A stretch of DNA of 64,000 nucleotides from CAYUQT01 sp964446835 (lineage in GTDB: Bacteria; Planctomycetota; Phycisphaerae; UBA1845; JAFGLZ01). The stretch is from positions 1 to 64,000 of the forward strand of contig CAYUQT010000032.1 in the NCBI GenBank assembly GCA_964446835.1, given 5' to 3'. Below are positions 24,794 through 33,000 of the stretch, in pieces (position 1 is the first letter of the stretch; every line of letters starts with the position of its first letter). The position numbers and the translations under genes are program-made. The notes below the pieces were generated by a model, which had not been told where the DNA came from, ran no database searches, and saw nothing but the letters and a program-made list of their open reading frames with translations.

Positions 24794-25921
24794 ATGGCGC
24801 CGAACCGTTACTACGACAACGCAGCGACCTCTTTTCCCAAGCCCCCCTCGGTTGGGGCGGCCCTGGTAAGGTATCTGAACGAAATCGGTGGGCCGTACGG
24901 ACGAAGTGCCTACCCTCGCGCAGTGGAGGTCTCGCGAACCATTGAAGACCTGAGGGATCGACTCGCCGCCGTCCTGGGCACTCGACATTCCGAGGGCGTG
25001 GTCTTCACCCCCAACGCCACCACAGCTATCAATATCGTGCTTCAGGGCCTACTGAAGGGGGGCGGTCGGGTGCTCATTTCGCCCCTTGAGCACAACGCGG
25101 TCACCCGGCCGCTTGCAGCACTGGTCGCCGCGCGGGGTGTCGTGTATGAGCTCCTGCCTCATTTCGCCGACGGCCGGGTCGATGTTGAGAGGATCAACAC
25201 GCGACTGACGCCAGACACGCGGCTCGTCGTCGTCAGCCACCAGAGCAATGTGAACGGAGTCATTCAGCCGATCAACCTTATCAAACACGTTATCGGCGAT
25301 GTCCCCCTTCTCGTCGATGCCACCCAATCTCTGGGGAACATCCCTGTTGAGGTCGACGCATGGAGGCTCGATTACGTGGCGTTTACGGGACATAAGGCCC
25401 TGCTCGGTCCGACGGGGACAGGAGGGCTCTTTCTCCGCAACCCCGCCCTCGTGGAACCGCTGGTCTACGGAGGGACGGGAAGTTCATCGGACCGCTTTGA
25501 GATGCCGGAGTTCCTGCCGGACAAGTTCGAGGCCGGCACGGGCAACATCGCCGGTCTCTTCGGCCTGCTGGCCGCCATTGAAAATCGTCCGCATGCGCAG
25601 CACACCTTCGACGACTTTGCCTGGCTGGTGGAGAGTGTGCAAGGCCTGCCCGACTACACGGTCTATGCGGCAGAGGATCGAACCTGTCAGGGCGATCTGT
25701 TCTCACTGAACCATCGAACGCGTGATTGCTCGGAGTTGGCAATGGCCTTGCTCCGGCAATCTGGCATCGAAGTGCGAGTGGGCTTGCACTGCGCACCGCT
25801 GGCGCACAAGACACTGGGGACGTTCCCGCGGGGCACGCTGAGAATCGCCCCGTCGGTCTACCACACGCGAGCCGATCTTGAACATGTTTACCAAGCCCTG
25901 GTGGAGGTGGCCCGCTCGTGA
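24794..25921 (+). CDS. NifS-like cysteine desulfurase / selenocysteine lyase
   Basis: 375-aa class V PLP enzyme of the kind often linked to selenium genes (am_tr_V_EF2568 type, from memory). Starts YYDNAATSFPKP; PLP-binding K201 in FTGHKALLG; catalytic Cys candidate C333 in GLHCAPLAHKTLGT; DATQSLGN carries the cofactor Asp. It would release sulfur or selenium from cysteine or selenocysteine as an enzyme-bound persulfide or perselenide. Start ATG 24794 with GAGAGAG upstream. The stop overlaps the selD GTG (GTGA). Confidence 0.85.
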   Translation: MAPNRYYDNAATSFPKPPSVGAALVRYLNEIGGPYGRSAYPRAVEVSRTIEDLRDRLAAVLGTRHSEGVVFTPNATTAINIVLQGLLKGGGRVLISPLEHNAVTRPLAALVAARGVVYELLPHFADGRVDVERINTRLTPDTRLVVVSHQSNVNGVIQPINLIKHVIGDVPLLVDATQSLGNIPVEVDAWRLDYVAFTGHKALLGPTGTGGLFLRNPALVEPLVYGGTGSSSDRFEMPEFLPDKFEAGTGNIAGLFGLLAAIENRPHAQHTFDDFAWLVESVQGLPDYTVYAAEDRTCQGDLFSLNHRTRDCSELAMALLRQSGIEVRVGLHCAPLAHKTLGTFPRGTLRIAPSVYHTRADLEHVYQALVEVARS

Positions 25922-27180
25922 GCGTCTTGTTCCTCTTTCAATCGACCCGTGACGTGATCCGGGCAGAGAAGCTCAGCCGGAGTGATTCCCTGGTGTGCCA
26001 GGTCGTCCCCGTGCCACGGAACCTGTCCGCCGAGTGCGGGATGTCGCTCTCCGTTGCTGAGCTCGACGCGGAGCGACTGCAGACGCTGCTGGACGGCGCG
26101 GGGATTCGGGCTGTCATCCATCATCCCGCCGAACGGGAGAAACCGGCCTTCGATCTGTTGAGTACCGTGGAATACGGCGGTTGCTCGGCCAAGCTGCCTG
26201 CCGATCTGCTGGCGGCGGCGCTCAAAGGGCTTCCGGAGGCAGCGGATCCTGCTTTGATGGTGGGGCTTGACACCTGCGATGATGCCGCTGTCTATCGTCT
26301 CACCGATGAGATCGCCCTGATTGAGACCACGGATTTCTTTCCGCCTGTCTGCTCCGACGCCTACGAGTTCGGGCAGATTGCGGCTGCGAACGCCGTCAGT
26401 GACGTCTTTGCCATGGGCGGAAGAGTCCTGACAGCCATGAACCTGGTAATGTTTCCCAGCCAAGGCATCCCCTTTGAGGTCCTGTACGAAATCCTCCGCG
26501 GTGGGCAGGAGAAGGTGTCTGAGGCAGGCGGACTGGTTGTCGGCGGCCACACTATTGCCGACTCTCCTCCGAAGTACGGCCTCGCGGTGACCGGAATTGT
26601 CCACCCGCAACGGGTGATCACGAATGCCAATGCCCGGCCGGGAGAGGCATTGATCCTGACGAAACCCATCGGGACGGGGGCCGTTGTCGCGGGACATCGA
26701 ATCGGACAGGCCCGGCGTGGAGATTACCAGAAAGCGCTGGAAACGATGAAGCAGCTCAATCGCACCGGCGCCGAAGTCATGCAGCAGCACTCCGTTCGCT
26801 GCGCCACCGACATCACCGGATTCGGGTTATTGGGACACGCCATGCACATCGCGCGCGCAAGTCGTGTGACGCTGGAGATCGATACCCATCGGATTCCGCT
26901 CCTGCCCGGCGCCCGCGAATTAGTAGACATGGGCTGCATTCCTGGTGCTGCGTTCCGCAATCTGGCCTATGTTGAGTCATACTGCGGATTCGATCCGGGC
27001 TTGTCCTACACCTTCAAAATGCTGGCGTTGGACCCTCAGACCTCCGGTGGCCTCTTGATGACGGTGCCTTCAGCGGAGGCAGACTCAATCGTGTCGACCC
27101 TGCGGCAGAACGGGTACGCCGAAGCCGCAATCATTGGGGTCACAGGCCCTTCTTCGGATCGCCTCCTGCTGGTTCGATAG
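25918..27180 (+). CDS. selD: DUF3343-SelD fusion, selenophosphate synthetase
   Basis: 420 aa. Residues 1-70 are a DUF3343 domain (FLFQSTRDVIRAEKL, VVPVPRNLSAECG), normally a separate small protein near selenium genes. The rest is SelD: YGGCSAKL with catalytic C89 and K92, LDTCDDAAVYRL, TTDFFPPVCSDAYEFGQIAA, GGHTIADSPPKYG, and TDITGFGLLGHA. It makes selenophosphate from selenide and ATP. The GTG start overlaps the upstream stop. The fused DUF3343 has conserved Cys (SAECG) and may hand selenium directly to the active site. No selA, selB or selC is in the window and no selenoprotein was noticed, so this may be a SelD serving a non-selenocysteine use. Confidence 0.9.
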   Translation: MSVLFLFQSTRDVIRAEKLSRSDSLVCQVVPVPRNLSAECGMSLSVAELDAERLQTLLDGAGIRAVIHHPAEREKPAFDLLSTVEYGGCSAKLPADLLAAALKGLPEAADPALMVGLDTCDDAAVYRLTDEIALIETTDFFPPVCSDAYEFGQIAAANAVSDVFAMGGRVLTAMNLVMFPSQGIPFEVLYEILRGGQEKVSEAGGLVVGGHTIADSPPKYGLAVTGIVHPQRVITNANARPGEALILTKPIGTGAVVAGHRIGQARRGDYQKALETMKQLNRTGAEVMQQHSVRCATDITGFGLLGHAMHIARASRVTLEIDTHRIPLLPGARELVDMGCIPGAAFRNLAYVESYCGFDPGLSYTFKMLALDPQTSGGLLMTVPSAEADSIVSTLRQNGYAEAAIIGVTGPSSDRLLLVR

Positions 27181-27227
27181 CGCTGGCGGGGGGGTGGTAA
27201 AGGCTTTCGATCGGGGATAGGTGTCTT

Positions 27228-29186
27228 ATGAGCATGAGCGACATCGGCGGTAATTCAGACGCCCCTCCCCTGATCCTGCTCACCGGCGCCACCGGTTACG
27301 TCGGCGGCCGGTTGCTCCGCGAATTGGAGCGAAAAGGCCATCGGGTACGTTGCCTCGTTCGCCGTCCGGAGTTTCTTCAGAACAGAGTCGGCCCCGTAAC
27401 CCAGGTGGTGGCCGGCGATGTCTTGGATGCCCAGACGCTCCCGGCGGCCATGAGTGGTATCCAAACGGCCTATTACCTTGTCCACGCGATGGGTTCAACC
27501 GGCGACTTTGCGGAGGAAGACCGCCGTGGGGCATCCAACTTCGCGGAGGCAGCGAAGGAGGCGGGGGTTCGTCGGATCATCTACCTGGGCGGCCTGGGCC
27601 GGCCTGACGCGAACCTGTCGGCGCATCTTCGGAGTCGTCAGGAGGTCGGAGACATCCTGCGATCCACAGGTGTCCCGGTCGTGGAGTTCCGCGCGTCGGT
27701 GGTGATCGGGCCAGGGAGCCTCTCGTTCGAGATGATCCGGGCCCTGGTCGAGCGGCTACCCGTGATGATCATGCCTCGTTGGGTGTCCGTTCTCACACAG
27801 CCGATCTATGTGGGGGACGTATTGCAGTACCTCGTGGCTGCTCTGGGACGCAATGTCGCGGAAAGCCGCGTATTCGAGATCGGCGGATCGGATCGCGTTT
27901 CGTACGGCGACCTGATGCGCGAGTACGCCCGACAGCGGGGTTTGCGGCGTTGGATGATCCCGGTGCCGGTTCTGACGCCCCGACTCTCCAGCCTGTGGCT
28001 GGGGCTGGTTACACCCGTTTACGCTCGCGTCGGCAAAAAGCTCATCGACGGTATTCGATACCCCACCGTGGTCCAGGACGATACCGCCCTTCGGACGTTC
28101 GACATACGCCCCAAAGGTATTCGTGAGGCCATCGCCAGTGCCTTGCGGAATGAAGACAGCGAATTCATCGAAACCCGCTGGTCCGATGCCCTGTCGTCAG
28201 CCGCTCTCCGGCGATACCGGACCGGAGTTCGTTTCGGTCCGCGGATCGTGGACAGCAGGGAGGTTCGCGTGGAGGCGCCGCCGGACAAGGCGTTCAGACC
28301 GATTGAACGAATCGGGGGTGAAACAGGCTGGTACAGCGGCAACGGGCTCTGGCGGTTGCGCGGGCTTATCGATCTGGCTGTCGGAGGGGCTGGAATGCGC
28401 AGGGGTCGGCGCGACCCCTTACGACTGCTCGTCGGCGACACCGTCGACTGCTGGCGGGTAGAGGCCATTGAACCGGACCGCCGCCTGCGACTGGCGGCGG
28501 AGATGAGACTGCCCGGTCGGGCCTGGCTGGAGCTTGAGGTCACGCCTGACGGAGCCGGGTCGAGGATCCGTCAGACGGCCATCTTCGATCCGGTCGGACT
28601 TGGAGGACGGGCTTACTGGCTCGCCCTGTACCCGGTCCATCAATGGGTCTTTGCGGGCATGCTTCGAGGTATTGCCGCTGCCGCCGCTGAATCGTCGGAG
28701 CCGAGGCAGGTTCGATCGGGAGGGTGGGTCAGTCTGGTCCTGTTGCTTGCGGTGGTCTTGGGCTCAGCGGGTGTTGGGGGGGCTTCAACAGGGAGCTCCG
28801 GTTGGTATGCGTCGCTTGCGAAGCCTTCCTGGACGCCCCCAAACTGGGTCTTCGGGCCCGTGTGGACGGTGCTTTATGTCATGATGGCCGCGGCGGCATG
28901 GCTCGTTTGGCGCCGGCGTCCCTGGGCACGCGTTGGCCCGGCACTGGGGCTGTTCTCGCTACAGCTCATGCTGAACATTCTTTGGACGCCGCTCTTCTTC
29001 GGGCTTCAGCGTCCCGGACTGGCCCTGGTGGACATTCTGCTGCTTTGGCTTGCCATCGCAATGACGGTCGTCGCGTTCCGGCGGATCAGGCCGTTGGCAA
29101 GTTGGATGCTGGTGCCCTACCTGCTGTGGGTGACCTTTGCGGCCGCCCTGAATATGGCGATCTGGAGGCTAAACGCTTCGTCGTGA
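27228..29186 (+). CDS. NAD(P)-binding SDR-DUF2867-TspO/MBR fusion protein
   Basis: 652 aa in three parts. Residues 12-300: atypical SDR (YbjT-like) with LLTGATGYVGGRLLRELE and YLGGLGRP. About 310-480: DUF2867/SRPBCC-like part (GETGWYSGNGLWRLRGLID, RLRLAAEMRLPG). About 500-652: five-helix TspO/MBR domain with WYASLAKPSWTPPNWVFGPV, NILWTPLFFG and ALNMAIWRLN, the conserved tryptophan-rich pattern. TspO binds porphyrins and takes part in oxidative or light-related signalling. SDR-DUF2867 fusions are known; the TspO extension is unusual. It starts 47 bp after selD, so it may share the transcript but need not share the function. Confidence 0.85.
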   Translation: MSMSDIGGNSDAPPLILLTGATGYVGGRLLRELERKGHRVRCLVRRPEFLQNRVGPVTQVVAGDVLDAQTLPAAMSGIQTAYYLVHAMGSTGDFAEEDRRGASNFAEAAKEAGVRRIIYLGGLGRPDANLSAHLRSRQEVGDILRSTGVPVVEFRASVVIGPGSLSFEMIRALVERLPVMIMPRWVSVLTQPIYVGDVLQYLVAALGRNVAESRVFEIGGSDRVSYGDLMREYARQRGLRRWMIPVPVLTPRLSSLWLGLVTPVYARVGKKLIDGIRYPTVVQDDTALRTFDIRPKGIREAIASALRNEDSEFIETRWSDALSSAALRRYRTGVRFGPRIVDSREVRVEAPPDKAFRPIERIGGETGWYSGNGLWRLRGLIDLAVGGAGMRRGRRDPLRLLVGDTVDCWRVEAIEPDRRLRLAAEMRLPGRAWLELEVTPDGAGSRIRQTAIFDPVGLGGRAYWLALYPVHQWVFAGMLRGIAAAAAESSEPRQVRSGGWVSLVLLLAVVLGSAGVGGASTGSSGWYASLAKPSWTPPNWVFGPVWTVLYVMMAAAAWLVWRRRPWARVGPALGLFSLQLMLNILWTPLFFGLQRPGLALVDILLLWLAIAMTVVAFRRIRPLASWMLVPYLLWVTFAAALNMAIWRLNASS

Positions 29187-29203
29187 AGACCTTCGAGGGA
29201 GAA

Positions 29204-29961
29204 AAGGGGGTCAGGCTTACTTCTTGTCGTTTGTCGCTCCTGGGATAGACTACTGCCATGCCGAGGCGTCTTCGAGTCGATTGTGCGGACTTCGTTTACC
29301 ATGTGCTCAATCGCCGTGCGGGGCGAACGACACTGTTTGAGAAGGATGAGGACTACGCATCCTTCGAGAAGGTCGTTGAGGAGGCCTGCCGGAAGGTCGG
29401 CGTTCGGGTACTGGCCTATTGCCTTATGCCCAATCACTGGCACCTGGTGCTCTGGCCACGGAATGATGGAGACCTCTCACGATACATGCAGTGGCTGACG
29501 ACCACTCACATGCGTCGGTGGCATGCCCACCGCGGGACCCGAGGCACCGGCCCAGTCTATCAAGGCAGGTTCAAGAGCTTCCCGGTTCAGGAAGACGTTC
29601 ATTTTCTGGTCGTCTGCCGGTACGTGGAGCGAAACCCGCTCCGGGCGAATCTGGTAACGCGGGCGGAGGAGTGGCGATGGTCGAGTCTGGGGCGCCGGCA
29701 GCGAGGCCAATCATCTGAATGGCTTACGGCGATGGAGGAATGGCCGACGGAGCCCCCGGAGGACTGGGTGTCATTCGTGAACCGCCCCGAGACGGACGAG
29801 GAATTGGAGGCGCTGCGACAAGGTGTGACCCGGGGATTACCCTACGGCGACGCGACTTGGCGGCAACAAGCTGCAAGCCGGTTGAAACTTGAGTCGAGCT
29901 TGCGCGACCCCTGGCGTCCACGAAGGGTTGCAGGACACGCGTAAGTAAGCCTGACCCCCTT
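29204..29961 (+). mobile_element. RAYT element bounded by 19-bp perfect inverted repeats
   Basis: Left end AAGGGGGTCAGGCTTACTT at 29204-29222 and right end AAGTAAGCCTGACCCCCTT at 29943-29961 are exact reverse complements. They enclose only the RAYT gene, with the right repeat beginning inside or at its stop codon. This compact organisation with GGGGTCAGGCTTAC-type ends is typical of RAYT copies. Confidence 0.85.
29258..29944 (+). CDS. REP-associated tyrosine transposase (RAYT, Y1 HUH family)
   Basis: 228 aa. RAYT hallmarks: RVDCADFVYHVLNRRAGRTT at the N terminus, the HUH motif as H60-W-H62 in CLMPNHWHLVLWP, catalytic Y122 in RYVERNPLRANLV, and WRWSSLGRR. It cuts and joins single-stranded DNA at hairpin sequences; RAYTs are usually domesticated single-copy genes that spread REP/BIME repeats. 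The start ATG follows GGGATAGACTACTGCC without a strong Shine-Dalgarno. Perfect 19-bp inverted repeats flank it. All catalytic residues are intact, so it could be active. Confidence 0.9.
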   Translation: MPRRLRVDCADFVYHVLNRRAGRTTLFEKDEDYASFEKVVEEACRKVGVRVLAYCLMPNHWHLVLWPRNDGDLSRYMQWLTTTHMRRWHAHRGTRGTGPVYQGRFKSFPVQEDVHFLVVCRYVERNPLRANLVTRAEEWRWSSLGRRQRGQSSEWLTAMEEWPTEPPEDWVSFVNRPETDEELEALRQGVTRGLPYGDATWRQQAASRLKLESSLRDPWRPRRVAGHA

Positions 29962-30074
29962 ATCCCCTTGACCGCTACCGACCCTTATTCCCGACCAGCG
30001 GCCCGGTGGCCGGGGGCAACCGGCAAGATCGGTCCGACGAAGACTACGGAACCTCATGCAACTGGTGCGCGTGT

Positions 30075-33000
30075 CTATCTCGTCGACCTGCGCCTGACCA
30101 AGACCGTCAGGACCAGCATTCCGAGGGCCAATGGCAACACCGGTTCCATCCCGCTCCCGCACTTGAATACCGCCCCCACATGCTTGTCGGCATCCATAAC
30201 CAGCGTCAGCGTGGTGTTCGCGTCAATGATCGCGTAGTTCGCGTCTCCCGGGCAGTTCGGGTCGTAGATCTCCCACTGCTTGAAAGCCTTGCCTTCGATC
30301 GGCGAGGCCGTCAGCGTCACCGCAGTCCCGGGGGCATAGAGCGGAAGGTTCGGCTCCACCACGACCGTTCCCCAATCGCCATTCACCACGTTCAACGTGA
30401 GCGTCCTGCCCTCAACGAAGTTGGCGGTGATGTTCTTGTTGCCGTTCATGGTGATTGTGGTGGGATTGGTCAATCCGGAGGCGTCTCCGGACCAGTTCGA
30501 GAACAGGAATCCATCGGCTGGCGTAGCCGTCAGCGTAACGACAGTCCCCGGCGCGTATCTGCCGTCGCCCTCAGGCGGCGGGCTGGCATCGATCGAACCA
30601 CTGCCGGAGGGGTTCGACGCCAGCGTCAGCGTGTAGCGAAGCTCCGCGAAGTTCGCGACGATGCTCTTGTCGGCGTCCATCACGACCGTCGTGGGATTAG
30701 CCGATCCCGATGCGTCGCCGCTCCAGGACTCAAACGTGTTGCCCGGGCCGGGGTTCGCTGTCAGCGTCACGATCGTCCCGTAGACGTACTTCCCGTCCCC
30801 TTCCGGCGGTGGACTGGGGTCAATCGAACCGCTGCCCTCCGGACTCACCGCCTGCGTCAAGCTGAACCGGAGCAACGAGAAGTTCGCCGTAACGCTCTTG
30901 TCGGCATCCATTGTGACCTGGACCGGGTTGCTCGATCCGGACGCGCCGCCGCTCCAGGAGCTGAACGCGTACCCCGTACCGGCGTTGGCCGTCAGCGTCA
31001 CCACCGTCCCGGCGGCATACTTTCCATCACCCTCCGGCGCCGGGCTGGCGTCGATCGAACCGCTGCTCACCGGATTCACCGCCAACGTCAAGGCGTATCT
31101 GGCTGGCGGCTGCTCCTTGATGTGAAGCGCCCAGTCGTCGGAGTCCGGCTTGGTGAGCGAGACCGTCCCCCCACCCGTTCGCTGGAACGTCGCGTTGAAC
31201 TGCCCCGTTCGCGGATTGTAGAAACGGCAGTCCAGCGTCTTGCCGCCCGCCGCACTCAGGTTGACCGTGAAGCTCGTCGAGGACCCGATCATCGAGTACG
31301 CAACGTACTCATGCCCTGGGTACGCCAGGCAATATACCCCCGAGCTGACCAGCGAGTTGTTGGGCGACATCGCGTCCAGCTCGGTCACGTGCTCGTTGAA
31401 CAACCGGCTGGCGTGCCCGATCCACGTGCGCTTGTACATGCCCTTGTCGCCGCTGGGCACGTATGGGTCGTAGCCCATGATGCCGGTCCGCACCGTCTCC
31501 TGTTCGCAATCGTCCTGGAAGTGGTAATGCCCGCCGCCGACGGCAAACGTCCAGATGCTCGTCCGGACCACGTCGTCCATGTAGGGCTCGCCCTCCAGAA
31601 GGAAATACGGTCTGGCGGGGCTGCCGTTGAAGCCCGACACCGCACGGGAGTTCTTGTCCGTCGTGCTGTACGTGTCGCTGTAAACGAAGTCCACGCTGCT
31701 CCGGCGGGCATTCCAGTCCATCCACAGGGCCCCGCGGTTCTTGAAGAACGCCAGGAAGTGGTCGCCCATGTTGCCTTCGCTGTAGGAGTGTTCGTCGAAG
31801 AACGTGAAGTAGACGTTGCCGTAGCCGTTCAACTGGTCGACGAACTGCTTGGCCATCCGTTCCCAGACCCACTGGGTCTTCTTGGCGTTGGACCAGCCGT
31901 CCGACCAAGTCTGCTGCCAGACCTCGGACCCCGGCGAGGCGATGATGCACACGTCGCCTACATTGACCAGGTGGCCGCCATTCTCATCCTTGAGCGGGTG
32001 ATAGACCCAGTCCGCCTCATGCTTCGCCCACCCCGTAAACATCGTCACGCCGACGATCATGTCCTTGCTCTTGGCGTAGGCGCACAAATCCCGCATCCGC
32101 GGCCAGTAGTGGGCAAAATCGCCGTCCGGACCGTCATCAAACGCGCGCAGGTTCCACTGATAGAGTTGATCATGCGCCAGTGGCCCGGAGGTCTTTCTTG
32201 CCCATGGCGTCAGCCCCGGATAGACATAGCCCCACCGGTCCTCAATCACGCTGCCGTCCTGCGTCTGCCGCGGCGGCACGAATGGCCAGACGTGGATGCT
32301 GCGGATTCCCCTTGCGGCGCAGTCGTCGATCCACTGGCGATAGTTCAGATTGGCGTTCTGCGTCACGCACTGCGTCCCGTTGTCGCCGATCAGCAACAGC
32401 GGTTTGCCCTTGTAGGTCACATAATGCCCGCTGGCGCTGACGCCGATGCACTCGCTCGAGACGGTCAGCGTCGCCGCGCTGGAGGTCGTTGCGCCGCAGT
32501 TGTCCGTGACGATGCAGCGATACGAGCCGTTGTCGGCGGATTCTGCGTTGGCGATCTGGAGAGTGGCGGCTGTCGCCCCCGAGATGTCGCCGCCGTTGCT
32601 CAGGTTGACGGTGTCCTTCTGCCACTGGTACTGGAGCGTCCCCGCCCCCGCGGCCGCCACCGTGAACGTGGCGGTGTTCCCATTGCACTCTTCCTGCGAT
32701 TGAGGGTGCTGCGCAATCGCGGGTTGCGGGTTGGCGGTCAGGGTGGCCGCGTTCGACGTGGCCGTACCGCATGTCCCCGTCACCACACAGCGATAGGCGC
32801 CGTTGTCCTCGGGTTGCGCGTTGGCGACCTGAAGCGTCGGCGTCGTGGCACCGGAGATGTCACCTCCGTCCGTCAGGTTCGCGCTGTCCTTCTGCCACTG
32901 GTAGACCAGGCTCGCACCCGTCGCCGTCACCGTGAAGGTGGCCGGACTCCCCGGGCACACACCCAGGTTGGCGGGGTGTTGCGTGATGGTTACGGCAGGC

